Source: Henricia sp. BOLD:AAB3569
Lineage: Eukaryota; Echinodermata; Asteroidea; Spinulosida; Echinasteridae
NCBI GenBank assembly: GCA_037783545.1
Contig: JBBELK010001401.1
Location: forward strand, 1-64,000
Length of the DNA stretch: 64,000 bases
Direction: 5' to 3'
Made by a program: the position numbers and the translations under genes. The notes beneath the pieces were generated by a model. The model saw nothing but the letters and a program-made list of their open reading frames with translations, did not search any database and was not told where the DNA came from. Within the stretch, counting starts at the first letter, position 1. Each line of letters begins with the position of its first letter. Positions 24,588 through 36,986 of this stretch are shown here, piece after piece.

Positions 24588-25379
24588 GATTTCGTTCAAT
24601 GTCGACCGGGGGAGTCCTGGCTCGCTCCGGGCGGGGCTTTTGGGGGATTTCAATGGGCCGATTTCGTTCAATGTCGACCGGGGGAGTCCTGGCTCGCTCT
24701 GGGCGGGGCTTTCGGGGGATTTCAATGGGCCGATTTCGTTCAATGTCGACCGGGGGAGTCCTGGCTCGCTCCGGGCGGGGCTTTTGGGGGATTTCAATGG
24801 GCCGATTTCGTTCAATGTCGACCGGGGGAGTCCTGGCTCGCTCCGGGCGGGGCTTTTGGGGGATTTCAATGGGCCGATTTCGTTCAATGTCGACCGGGGG
24901 AGTCCTGGCTCGCTCTGGGCGGGGCTTTCGGGGGATTTCAATGGGCCGATTTCGTTCAATGTCGACCGGGGGAGTCCTGGCTCGCTCCGGGCGGGGCTTT
25001 TGGGGGATTTCAATGGGCCGATTTCGTTCAATGTCGACCGGGGGAGTCCTGGCTCGCTCTGGGCGGGGCTTTTGGGGGATTTCAATGGGCCGATTTCGTT
25101 CAATGTCGACCGGCGGAGTCCTGGCTCGCTCTGGGCGGGGCTTTTGGGGGATTTCAATGGGCCGATTTCGTTCAATGTCGACCGGCGGAGTCCTGGCTCG
25201 TTCTGGGCGGGGCTTTCGGGGGATTTCAATGGGCCGATTTCGTTCAATGTCGACCGGGGGAGTCCTGGCTCGCTCCGGGCGGGGCTTTCGGGGGATTTCA
25301 ATGGGCCGATTTCGTTCAATGTCGACCGGGGGAGTCCTGGCTCGCTCCGGGCGGGGCTTTTGGGGGATTTCAATGGGCC

Positions 25380-25441
25380 GATTTCGTTCAATGTCGACCG
25401 AGCGAGCTCTGGGCGGGGCTTTCGGGGGATTTCAATGGGCC
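25380..25441 (+). repeat. 62-bp rearranged monomer 4
   Basis: Junction at 25401-25409. It is followed by two G-C-T monomers, a C-T-C monomer and a G-C-C monomer, then a gattttg variant near 25734. Confidence 0.95.
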
Positions 25442-26887
25442 GATTTCGTTCAATGTCGACCGGGGGAGTCCTGGCTCGCTCCGGGCGGGGCTTTTGGGGG
25501 ATTTCAATGGGCCGATTTCGTTCAATGTCGACCGGGGGAGTCCTGGCTCGCTCCGGGCGGGGCTTTTGGGGGATTTCAATGGGCCGATTTCGTTCAATGT
25601 CGACCGGCGGAGTCCTGGCTCGCTCTGGGCGGGGCTTTCGGGGGATTTCAATGGGCCGATTTCGTTCAATGTCGACCGGGGGAGTCCTGGCTCGCTCCGG
25701 GCGGGGCTTTCGGGGGATTTCAATGGGCCGATTTTGTTCAATGTCGACCGGCGGAGTCCTGGCTCGCTCCGGGCGGGGCTTTCGGGGGATTTCAATGGGC
25801 CGATTTCGTTCAATGTCGACCGGCGGAGTCCTGGCTCGCTCCGGGCGGGGCTTTCGGGGGATTTCAATGGGCCGATTTCGTTCAATGTCGACCGGGGGAG
25901 TCCTGGCTCGCTCCGGGCGGGGCTTTTGGGGGATTTCAATGGGCCGATTTCGTTCAATGTCGACAGGGGGAGTCCTGGCTCGCTCCGGGCGGGGCTTTCG
26001 GGGGATTTCAATGGGCCGATTTCGTTCAATGTCGACCGGGGGAGTCCTGGCTCGCTCCGGGCGGGGCTTTTGGGGGATTTCAATGGGCCGATTTCGTTCA
26101 ATGTCGACCGGGGGAGTCCTGGCTCGCTCTGGGCGGGGCTTTTGGGGGATTTCAATGGGCCGATTTCGTTCAATGTCGACCGGCGGAGTCCTGGCTCGCT
26201 CCGGGCGGGGCTTTTGGGGGATTTCAATGGGCCGATTTCGTTCAATGTCGACCGGGGGAGTCCTGGCTCGCTCTGGGCGGGGCTTTTGGGGGATTTCAAT
26301 GGGCCGATTTCGTTCAATGTCGACCGGCGGAGTCCTGGCTCGCTCCGGGCGGGGCTTTCGGGGGATTTCAATGGGCCGATTTCGTTCAATGTCGACCGGG
26401 GGAGTCCTGGCTCGCTCCGGGCGGGGCTTTCGGGGGATTTCAATGGGCCGATTTCGTTCAATGTCGACCGGCGGAGTCCTGGCTCGCTCTGGGCGGGGCT
26501 TTCGGGGGATTTCAATGGGCCGATTTCGTTCAATGTCGACCGGCGGAGTCCTGGCTCGCTCTGGGCGGGGCTTTCGGGGGATTTCAATGGGCCGATTTCG
26601 TTCAATGTCGACCGGCGGAGTCCTGGCTCGCTCCGGGCGGGGCTTTTGGGGGATTTCAATGGGCCGATTTCGTTCAATGTCGACCGGGGGAGTCCTGGCT
26701 CGCTCTGGGCGGGGCTTTTGGGGGATTTCAATGGGCCGATTTCGTTCAATGTCGACCGGCGGAGTCCTGGCTCGCTCTGGGCGGGGCTTTCGGGGGATTT
26801 CAATGGGCCGATTTCGTTCAATGTCGACCGGGGGAGTCCTGGCTCGCTCCGGGCGGGGCTTTCGGGGGATTTCAATGGGCCGATTTT

Positions 26888-28559
26888 GTTCAATGTCGAC
26901 CGGCGGAGTCCTGGCTCGCTCCGGGCGGGGCTTTCGGGGGATTTCAATGGGCCGATTTCGTTCAATGTCGACCGGCGGAGTCCTGGCTCGCTCCGGGCGG
27001 GGCTTTCGGGGGATTTCAATGGGCCGATTTCGTTCAATGTCGACCGGGGGAGTCCTGGCTCGCTCCGGGCGGGGCTTTTGGGGGATTTCAATGGGCCGAT
27101 TTCGTTCAATGTCGACCGGCGGAGTCCTGGCTCGCTCCGGGCGGGGCTTTTGGGGGATTTCAATGGGCCGATTTCGTTCAATGTCGACCGGGGGAGTCCT
27201 GGCTCGCTCTGGGCGGGGCTTTTGGGGGATTTCAATGGGCCGATTTCGTTCAATGTCGACCGGCGGAGTCCTGGCTCGCTCTGGGCGGGGCTTTTGGGGG
27301 ATTTCAATGGGCCGATTTCGTTCAATGTCGACCGGCGGAGTCCTGGCTCGTTCTGGGCGGGGCTTTCGGGGGATTTCAATGGGCCGATTTCGTTCAATGT
27401 CGACCGGGGGAGTCCTAGCTCGCTCCGGGCGGGGCTTTTGGGGGATTTCAATGGGCCGATTTCGTTCAATGTCGACCGGGGGAGTCCTGGCTCGCTCCGG
27501 GCGGGGCTTTCGGGGGATTTCAATGGGCCGATTTCGTTCAATGTCGACCGGGGGAGTCCTGGCTCGCTCCGGGCGGGGCTTTCGGGGGATTTCAATGGGC
27601 CGATTTCGTTCAATGTCGACCGGCGGAGTCCTGGCTCGCTCCGGGCGGGGCTTTCGGGGGATTTCAATGGGCCGATTTCGTTCAATGTCGACCGGCGGAG
27701 TCCTGGCTCGCTCCGGGCGGGGCTTTCGGGGGATTTCAATGGGCCGATTTCGTTCAATGTCGACCGGGGGAGTCCTGGCTCGCTCCGGGCGGGGCTTTTG
27801 GGGGATTTCAATGGGCCGATTTCGTTCAATGTCGACCGGCGGAGTCCTGGCTCGCTCCGGGCGGGGCTTTTGGGGGATTTCAATGGGCCGATTTCGTTCA
27901 ATGTCGACCGGGGGAGTCCTGGCTCGCTCTGGGCGGGGCTTTTGGGGGATTTCAATGGGCCGATTTCGTTCAATGTCGACCGGCGGAGTCCTGGCTCGCT
28001 CTGGGCGGGGCTTTTGGGGGATTTCAATGGGCCGATTTCGTTCAATGTCGACCGGCGGAGTCCTGGCTCGTTCTGGGCGGGGCTTTCGGGGGATTTCAAT
28101 GGGCCGATTTCGTTCAATGTCGACCGGGGGAGTCCTAGCTCGCTCCGGGCGGGGCTTTTGGGGGATTTCAATGGGCCGATTTCGTTCAATGTCGACCGGG
28201 GGAGTCCTGGCTCGCTCCGGGCGGGGCTTTCGGGGGATTTCAATGGGCCGATTTCGTTCAATGTCGACCGGGGGAGTCCTGGCTCGCTCCGGGCGGGGCT
28301 TTCGGGGGATTTCAATGGGCCGATTTCGTTCAATGTCGACCGGCGGAGTCCTGGCTCGCTCCGGGCGGGGCTTTCGGGGGATTTCAATGGGCCGATTTCG
28401 TTCAATGTCGACCGGCGGAGTCCTGGCTCGCTCCGGGCGGGGCTTTCGGGGGATTTCAATGGGCCGATTTCGTTCAATGTCGACCGGGGGAGTCCTGGCT
28501 CGCTCCGGGCGGGGCTTTTGGGGGATTTCAATGGGCCGATTTCGTTCAATGTCGACCGG
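26888..28559 (+). repeat. 720-bp tandem duplication (10 monomers)
   Basis: Positions 26888-27839 match 27608-28559, an offset of exactly 10 monomers. The repeated unit includes the cgttctggg monomer (27350 and 28070) and the cctagctc monomer (27418 and 28138). The equivalent block in the neighbouring copy (near 32910) is single, so the duplication happened after or during the 5,564-bp event, in one copy only. Confidence 0.88.
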
Positions 28560-29594
28560 GGGAGTCCTGGCTCGCTCCGGGCGGGGCTTTCGGGGGATTT
28601 CAATGGGCCGATTTCGTTCAATGTCGACCGGCGGAGTCCTGGCTCGCTCTGGGCGGGGCTTTCGGGGGATTTCAATGGGCCGATTTCGTTCAATGTCGAC
28701 CGGGGGAGTCCTGGCTCGCTCCGGGCGGGGCTTTTGGGGGATTTCAATGGGCCGATTTCGTTCAATGTCGACCGGGGGAGTCCTGGCTCGCTCCGGGCGG
28801 GGCTTTCGGGGGATTTCAATGGGCCGATTTCGTTCAATGTCGACCGGGGGAGTCCTGGCTCGCTCCGGGCGGGGCTTTCGGGGGATTTCAATGGGCCGAT
28901 TTCGTTCAATGTCGACCGGGGGAGTCCTGGCTCGCTCTGGGCGGGGCTTTCGGGGGATTTCAATGGGCCGATTTCGTTCAATGTCGACCGGCGGAGTCCT
29001 GGCTCGCTCTGGGCGGGGCTTTCGGGGGATTTCAATGAGCCGATTTCGTTCAATGTCGACCGGCGGAGTCCTGGCTCGCTCTGGGCGGGGCTTTTGGGGG
29101 ATTTCAATGGGCCGATTTCGTTCAATGTCGACCGGCGGAGTCCTGGCTCGCTCTGGGCGGGGCTTTTGGGGGATTTCAATGGGCCGATTTCGTTCAATGT
29201 CGACCGGCGGAGTCCTGGCTCGCTCCGGGCGGGGCTTTTGGGGGATTTCAATGGGCCGATTTCGTTCAATGTCGACCGGGGGAGTCCTGGCTCGCTCCGG
29301 GCGGGGCTTTCGGGGGATTTCAATGGGCCGATTTCGTTCAATGTCGACCGGGGGAGTCCTGGCTCGCTCCGGGCGGGGCTTTCGGGGGATTTCAATGGGC
29401 CGATTTCGTTCAATGTCGACCGGGGGAGTCCTGGCTCGCTCTGGGCGGGGCTTTCGGGGGATTTCAATGGGCCGATTTCGTTCAATGTCGACCGGCGGAG
29501 TCCTGGCTCGCTCCGGGCGGGGCTTTTGGGGGATTTCAATGGGCCGATTTCGTTCAATGTCGACCGGCGGAGTCCTGGCTCGCTCTGGGCGGGG

Positions 29595-29726
29595 CTTTCG
29601 GGGGATTTCAATGGCTTTCGGGGGATTTCAATGGGCCGATTTCGTTCAATGTCGACCGGGGAAGTCCTGGCTCGCTCCGGGCGGGGCTTTCGGGGGATTT
29701 CAATGGCTTTCGGGGGATTTCAATGG
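29595..29726 (+). repeat. Double 20-bp junction, locus 4
   Basis: Junctions at 29595-29634 and 29687-29726, 92 bp apart, with the ggggaagtcc variant in the enclosed monomer. It is the direct duplicate of locus 3 at a 5,564-bp offset. Confidence 0.95.
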
Positions 29727-30089
29727 GCCGATTTCGTTCAATGTCGACCGGGGGAGTCCTGGCTCGCTCCGGGCGGGGCTTTTGGGGGATTTCAATGGGC
29801 CGATTTCGTTCAATGTCGACCGGCGGAGTCCTGGCTCGCTCTGGGCGGGGCTTTCGGGGGATTTCAATGGGCCGATTTCGTTCAATGTCGACCGGCGGAG
29901 TCCTGGCTCGCTCCGGGCGGGGCTTTTGGGGGATTTCAATGGGCCGATTTCGTTCAATGTCGACCGGGGGAGTCCTGGCTCGCTCCGGGCGGGGCTTTCG
30001 GGGGATTTCAATGGGCCGATTTCGTTCAATGTCGACCGGGGGAGTCCTGGCTCGCTCCGGGCGGGGCTTTTGGGGGATTTCAATGGGCC

Positions 30090-30151
30090 GATTTCGTTCA
30101 ATGTCGACCGAGCGAGCTCTGGGCGGGGCTTTCGGGGGATTTCAATGGGCC
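30090..30151 (+). repeat. 62-bp rearranged monomer 5
   Basis: Junction at 30111-30119. It is the counterpart of monomer 3 at the 5,564-bp offset and lies 404 bp after the 20-bp copy at 29707. Confidence 0.95.
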
Positions 30152-30943
30152 GATTTCGTTCAATGTCGACCGGGGGAGTCCTGGCTCGCTCCGGGCGGGG
30201 CTTTTGGGGGATTTCAATGGGCCGATTTCGTTCAATGTCGACCGGGGGAGTCCTGGCTCGCTCTGGGCGGGGCTTTCGGGGGATTTCAATGGGCCGATTT
30301 CGTTCAATGTCGACCGGGGGAGTCCTGGCTCGCTCCGGGCGGGGCTTTTGGGGGATTTCAATGGGCCGATTTCGTTCAATGTCGACCGGGGGAGTCCTGG
30401 CTCGCTCCGGGCGGGGCTTTTGGGGGATTTCAATGGGCCGATTTCGTTCAATGTCGACCGGGGGAGTCCTGGCTCGCTCTGGGCGGGGCTTTCGGGGGAT
30501 TTCAATGGGCCGATTTCGTTCAATGTCGACCGGGGGAGTCCTGGCTCGCTCCGGGCGGGGCTTTTGGGGGATTTCAATGGGCCGATTTCGTTCAATGTCG
30601 ACCGGGGGAGTCCTGGCTCGCTCTGGGCGGGGCTTTTGGGGGATTTCAATGGGCCGATTTCGTTCAATGTCGACCGGCGGAGTCCTGGCTCGCTCTGGGC
30701 GGGGCTTTTGGGGGATTTCAATGGGCCGATTTCGTTCAATGTCGACCGGCGGAGTCCTGGCTCGTTCTGGGCGGGGCTTTCGGGGGATTTCAATGGGCCG
30801 ATTTCGTTCAATGTCGACCGGGGGAGTCCTGGCTCGCTCCGGGCGGGGCTTTCGGGGGATTTCAATGGGCCGATTTCGTTCAATGTCGACCGGGGGAGTC
30901 CTGGCTCGCTCCGGGCGGGGCTTTTGGGGGATTTCAATGGGCC

Positions 30944-31005
30944 GATTTCGTTCAATGTCGACCGAGCGAGCTCTGGGCGGGGCTTTCGGGGGATTTCAAT
31001 GGGCC
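30944..31005 (+). repeat. 62-bp rearranged monomer 6
   Basis: Junction at 30965-30973, 854 bp after the previous one, and the counterpart of monomer 4. The next C-T-C monomer present after monomer 4 is missing here. Confidence 0.95.
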
Positions 31006-33934
31006 GATTTCGTTCAATGTCGACCGGGGGAGTCCTGGCTCGCTCCGGGCGGGGCTTTTGGGGGATTTCAATGGGCCGATTTCGTTCAATGTCGACCGGG
31101 GGAGTCCTGGCTCGCTCCGGGCGGGGCTTTTGGGGGATTTCAATGGGCCGATTTCGTTCAATGTCGACCGGGGGAGTCCTGGCTCGCTCCGGGCGGGGCT
31201 TTCGGGGGATTTCAATGGGCCGATTTTGTTCAATGTCGACCGGCGGAGTCCTGGCTCGCTCCGGGCGGGGCTTTCGGGGGATTTCAATGGGCCGATTTCG
31301 TTCAATGTCGACCGGCGGAGTCCTGGCTCGCTCCGGGCGGGGCTTTCGGGGGATTTCAATGGGCCGATTTCGTTCAATGTCGACCGGGGGAGTCCTGGCT
31401 CGCTCCGGGCGGGGCTTTTGGGGGATTTCAATGGGCCGATTTCGTTCAATGTCGACAGGGGGAGTCCTGGCTCGCTCCGGGCGGGGCTTTCGGGGGATTT
31501 CAATGGGCCGATTTCGTTCAATGTCGACCGGGGGAGTCCTGGCTCGCTCCGGGCGGGGCTTTTGGGGGATTTCAATGGGCCGATTTCGTTCAATGTCGAC
31601 CGGGGGAGTCCTGGCTCGCTCTGGGCGGGGCTTTTGGGGGATTTCAATGGGCCGATTTCGTTCAATGTCGACCGGCGGAGTCCTGGCTCGCTCCGGGCGG
31701 GGCTTTTGGGGGATTTCAATGGGCCGATTTCGTTCAATGTCGACCGGGGGAGTCCTGGCTCGCTCTGGGCGGGGCTTTTGGGGGATTTCAATGGGCCGAT
31801 TTCGTTCAATGTCGACCGGCGGAGTCCTGGCTCGCTCCGGGCGGGGCTTTCGGGGGATTTCAATGGGCCGATTTCGTTCAATGTCGACCGGGGGAGTCCT
31901 GGCTCGCTCCGGGCGGGGCTTTCGGGGGATTTCAATGGGCCGATTTCGTTCAATGTCGACCGGCGGAGTCCTGGCTCGCTCTGGGCGGGGCTTTCGGGGG
32001 ATTTCAATGGGCCGATTTCGTTCAATGTCGACCGGCGGAGTCCTGGCTCGCTCCGGGCGGGGCTTTCGGGGGATTTCAATGGGCCGATTTCGTTCAATGT
32101 CGACCGGCGGAGTCCTGGCTCGCTCCGGGCGGGGCTTTTGGGGGATTTCAATGGGCCGATTTCGTTCAATGTCGACCGGGGGAGTCCTGGCTCGCTCTGG
32201 GCGGGGCTTTTGGGGGATTTCAATGGGCCGATTTCGTTCAATGTCGACCGGCGGAGTCCTGGCTCGCTCTGGGCGGGGCTTTCGGGGGATTTCAATGGGC
32301 CGATTTCGTTCAATGTCGACCGGGGGAGTCCTGGCTCGCTCCGGGCGGGGCTTTCGGGGGATTTCAATGGGCCGATTTTGTTCAATGTCGACCGGCGGAG
32401 TCCTGGCTCGCTCCGGGCGGGGCTTTCGGGGGATTTCAATGGGCCGATTTCGTTCAATGTCGACCGGCGGAGTCCTGGCTCGCTCCGGGCGGGGCTTTCG
32501 GGGGATTTCAATGGGCCGATTTCGTTCAATGTCGACCGGGGGAGTCCTGGCTCGCTCCGGGCGGGGCTTTTGGGGGATTTCAATGGGCCGATTTCGTTCA
32601 ATGTCGACCGGCGGAGTCCTGGCTCGCTCCGGGCGGGGCTTTTGGGGGATTTCAATGGGCCGATTTCGTTCAATGTCGACCGGGGGAGTCCTGGCTCGCT
32701 CTGGGCGGGGCTTTTGGGGGATTTCAATGGGCCGATTTCGTTCAATGTCGACCGGCGGAGTCCTGGCTCGCTCTGGGCGGGGCTTTTGGGGGATTTCAAT
32801 GGGCCGATTTCGTTCAATGTCGACCGGCGGAGTCCTGGCTCGTTCTGGGCGGGGCTTTCGGGGGATTTCAATGGGCCGATTTCGTTCAATGTCGACCGGG
32901 GGAGTCCTAGCTCGCTCCGGGCGGGGCTTTTGGGGGATTTCAATGGGCCGATTTCGTTCAATGTCGACCGGGGGAGTCCTGGCTCGCTCCGGGCGGGGCT
33001 TTCGGGGGATTTCAATGGGCCGATTTCGTTCAATGTCGACCGGGGGAGTCCTGGCTCGCTCCGGGCGGGGCTTTCGGGGGATTTCAATGGGCCGATTTCG
33101 TTCAATGTCGACCGGCGGAGTCCTGGCTCGCTCCGGGCGGGGCTTTCGGGGGATTTCAATGGGCCGATTTCGTTCAATGTCGACCGGCGGAGTCCTGGCT
33201 CGCTCCGGGCGGGGCTTTCGGGGGATTTCAATGGGCCGATTTCGTTCAATGTCGACCGGGGGAGTCCTGGCTCGCTCCGGGCGGGGCTTTTGGGGGATTT
33301 CAATGGGCCGATTTCGTTCAATGTCGACCGGGGGAGTCCTGGCTCGCTCCGGGCGGGGCTTTCGGGGGATTTCAATGGGCCGATTTCGTTCAATGTCGAC
33401 CGGCGGAGTCCTGGCTCGCTCTGGGCGGGGCTTTCGGGGGATTTCAATGGGCCGATTTCGTTCAATGTCGACCGGGGGAGTCCTGGCTCGCTCCGGGCGG
33501 GGCTTTTGGGGGATTTCAATGGGCCGATTTCGTTCAATGTCGACCGGGGGAGTCCTGGCTCGCTCCGGGCGGGGCTTTCGGGGGATTTCAATGGGCCGAT
33601 TTCGTTCAATGTCGACCGGGGGAGTCCTGGCTCGCTCCGGGCGGGGCTTTCGGGGGATTTCAATGGGCCGATTTCGTTCAATGTCGACCGGGGGAGTCCT
33701 GGCTCGCTCTGGGCGGGGCTTTCGGGGGATTTCAATGGGCCGATTTCGTTCAATGTCGACCGGCGGAGTCCTGGCTCGCTCTGGGCGGGGCTTTCGGGGG
33801 ATTTCAATGAGCCGATTTCGTTCAATGTCGACCGGCGGAGTCCTGGCTCGCTCCGGGCGGGGCTTTTGGGGGATTTCAATGGGCCGATTTCGTTCAATGT
33901 CGACCGGCGGAGTCCTGGCTCGCTCTGGGCGGGG

Positions 33935-34066
33935 CTTTCGGGGGATTTCAATGGCTTTCGGGGGATTTCAATGGGCCGATTTCGTTCAATGTCGACCGGG
34001 GGAGTCCTGGCTCGCTCCGGGCGGGGCTTTCGGGGGATTTCAATGGCTTTCGGGGGATTTCAATGG
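33935..34066 (+). repeat. Double 20-bp junction, locus 5
   Basis: Junctions at 33935-33974 and 34027-34066 enclose a consensus monomer. Unlike loci 3 and 4, no 62-bp monomer follows at 404 bp. The array instead continues with C-T-C and C-C-T monomers. Confidence 0.95.
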
Positions 34067-36966
34067 GCCGATTTCGTTCAATGTCGACCGGCGGAGTCCT
34101 GGCTCGCTCTGGGCGGGGCTTTCGGGGGATTTCAATGGGCCGATTTCGTTCAATGTCGACCGGCGGAGTCCTGGCTCGCTCCGGGCGGGGCTTTTGGGGG
34201 ATTTCAATGGGCCGATTTCGTTCAATGTCGACCGGGGGAGTCCTGGCTCGCTCCGGGCGGGGCTTTCGGGGGATTTCAATGGGCCGATTTCGTTCAATGT
34301 CGACCGGGGGAGTCCTGGCTCGCTCCGGGCGGGGCTTTTGGGGGATTTCAATGGGCCGATTTCGTTCAATGTCGACCGGGGGAGTCCTGGCTCGCTCTGG
34401 GCGGGGCTTTTGGGGGATTTCAATGGGCCGATTTCGTTCAATGTCGACCGGCGGAGTCCTGGCTCGCTCTGGGCGGGGCTTTTGGGGGATTTCAATGGGC
34501 CGATTTCGTTCAATGTCGACCGGCGGAGTCCTGGCTCGTTCTGGGCGGGGCTTTCGGGGGATTTCAATGGGCCGATTTCGTTCAATGTCGACCGGGGGAG
34601 TCCTAGCTCGCTCCGGGCGGGGCTTTTGGGGGATTTCAATGGGCCGATTTCGTTCAATGTCGACCGGGGGAGTCCTGGCTCGCTCCGGGCGGGGCTTTCG
34701 GGGGATTTCAATGGGCCGATTTCGTTCAATGTCGACCGGGGGAGTCCTGGCTCGCTCCGGGCGGGGCTTTCGGGGGATTTCAATGGGCCGATTTCGTTCA
34801 ATGTCGACCGGGGGAGTCCTGGCTCGCTCCGGGCGGGGCTTTCGGGGGATTTCAATGGGCCGATTTCGTTCAATGTCGACCGGCGGAGTCCTGGCTCGCT
34901 CTGGGCGGGGCTTTCGGGGGATTTCAATGGGCCGATTTCGTTCAATGTCGACCGGCGGAGTCCTGGCTCGCTCCGGGCGGGGCTTTCGGGGGATTTCAAT
35001 GGGCCGATTTCGTTCAATGTCGACCGGCGGAGTCCTGGCTCGCTCCGGGCGGGGCTTTTGGGGGATTTCAATGGGCCGATTTCGTTCAATGTCGACCGGG
35101 GGAGTCCTGGCTCGCTCTGGGCGGGGCTTTTGGGGGATTTCAATGGGCCGATTTCGTTCAATGTCGACCGGCGGAGTCCTGGCTCGCTCTGGGCGGGGCT
35201 TTCGGGGGATTTCAATGGGCCGATTTCGTTCAATGTCGACCGGGGGAGTCCTGGCTCGCTCCGGGCGGGGCTTTCGGGGGATTTCAATGGGCCGATTTTG
35301 TTCAATGTCGACCGGCGGAGTCCTGGCTCGCTCCGGGCGGGGCTTTCGGGGGATTTCAATGGGCCGATTTCGTTCAATGTCGACCGGCGGAGTCCTGGCT
35401 CGCTCCGGGCGGGGCTTTCGGGGGATTTCAATGGGCCGATTTCGTTCAATGTCGACCGGGGGAGTCCTGGCTCGCTCCGGGCGGGGCTTTTGGGGGATTT
35501 CAATGGGCCGATTTCGTTCAATGTCGACCGGCGGAGTCCTGGCTCGCTCCGGGCGGGGCTTTTGGGGGATTTCAATGGGCCGATTTCGTTCAATGTCGAC
35601 CGGGGGAGTCCTGGCTCGCTCTGGGCGGGGCTTTTGGGGGATTTCAATGGGCCGATTTCGTTCAATGTCGACCGGCGGAGTCCTGGCTCGCTCTGGGCGG
35701 GGCTTTTGGGGGATTTCAATGGGCCGATTTCGTTCAATGTCGACCGGCGGAGTCCTGGCTCGTTCTGGGCGGGGCTTTCGGGGGATTTCAATGGGCCGAT
35801 TTCGTTCAATGTCGACCGGGGGAGTCCTAGCTCGCTCCGGGCGGGGCTTTTGGGGGATTTCAATGGGCCGATTTCGTTCAATGTCGACCGGGGGAGTCCT
35901 GGCTCGCTCCGGGCGGGGCTTTCGGGGGATTTCAATGGGCCGATTTCGTTCAATGTCGACCGGGGGAGTCCTGGCTCGCTCCGGGCGGGGCTTTCGGGGG
36001 ATTTCAATGGGCCGATTTCGTTCAATGTCGACCGGCGGAGTCCTGGCTCGCTCCGGGCGGGGCTTTCGGGGGATTTCAATGGGCCGATTTCGTTCAATGT
36101 CGACCGGCGGAGTCCTGGCTCGCTCCGGGCGGGGCTTTCGGGGGATTTCAATGGGCCGATTTCGTTCAATGTCGACCGGGGGAGTCCTGGCTCGCTCCGG
36201 GCGGGGCTTTTGGGGGATTTCAATGGGCCGATTTCGTTCAATGTCGACCGGGGGAGTCCTGGCTCGCTCCGGGCGGGGCTTTCGGGGGATTTCAATGGGC
36301 CGATTTCGTTCAATGTCGACCGGCGGAGTCCTGGCTCGCTCTGGGCGGGGCTTTCGGGGGATTTCAATGGGCCGATTTCGTTCAATGTCGACCGGGGGAG
36401 TCCTGGCTCGCTCCGGGCGGGGCTTTTGGGGGATTTCAATGGGCCGATTTCGTTCAATGTCGACCGGGGGAGTCCTGGCTCGCTCCGGGCGGGGCTTTCG
36501 GGGGATTTCAATGGGCCGATTTCGTTCAATGTCGACCGGGGGAGTCCTGGCTCGCTCCGGGCGGGGCTTTCGGGGGATTTCAATGGGCCGATTTCGTTCA
36601 ATGTCGACCGGGGGAGTCCTGGCTCGCTCTGGGCGGGGCTTTCGGGGGATTTCAATGGGCCGATTTCGTTCAATGTCGACCGGCGGAGTCCTGGCTCGCT
36701 CTGGGCGGGGCTTTCGGGGGATTTCAATGAGCCGATTTCGTTCAATGTCGACCGGCGGAGTCCTGGCTCGCTCCGGGCGGGGCTTTTGGGGGATTTCAAT
36801 GGGCCGATTTCGTTCAATGTCGACCGGCGGAGTCCTGGCTCGCTCTGGGCGGGGCTTTCGGGGGATTTCAATGGCTTTCGGGGGATTTCAATGGGCCGAT
36901 TTCGTTCAATGTCGACCGGGGGAGTCCTGGCTCGCTCCGGGCGGGGCTTTCGGGGGATTTCAATGG
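34047..36966 (+). repeat. Higher-order segment U5 (2,920 bp)
   Basis: This segment has no 62-bp monomer but has two cgttctggg/cctagctc blocks (stops at 34606 and 35830) and one caatgagcc variant near 36728. The unit length equals the offset of the surrounding duplication. Confidence 0.85.
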
Positions 36967-36986
36967 CTTTCGGGGGATTTCAATGG
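36855..36986 (+). repeat. Double 20-bp junction, locus 6
   Basis: Junctions at 36855-36894 and 36947-36986. The preceding cctagctc monomer ends 1,025 bp upstream (35830), the same distance as at loci 5, 7 and 9. Confidence 0.95.

Larger units (their letters stand above)
23501..33974 (+). repeat. 5,564-bp tandem segmental duplication
   Basis: Positions 23501-29064 and the block starting at 29065 are tandem copies at a 5,564-bp offset. Both contain the double 20-bp junction (24031 and 29595), the ggggaagtcc monomer, two 62-bp monomers 854 bp apart (24547/25401 and 30111/30965) and the rare gacagggg variant (25961 and 31453). Copy 2 lacks one monomer near 31172, so the offset becomes 5,492. It also lacks the 720-bp internal repeat of copy 1 and six monomers before the next junction. 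Near 26562/32054 they differ at site 41. Confidence 0.88.

Noticed and set aside
2368-32910. Open reading frame of over 10,000 codons, and many others on both strands
   Set aside because: They follow from a stop-free 72-bp repeat. Starts and ends fall on chance ATG and rare substitutions (such as cctagctc or caatgagcc) inside the satellite. There is no ribosome-binding or splice context, no unique N- or C-terminal sequence and no synonymous bias.
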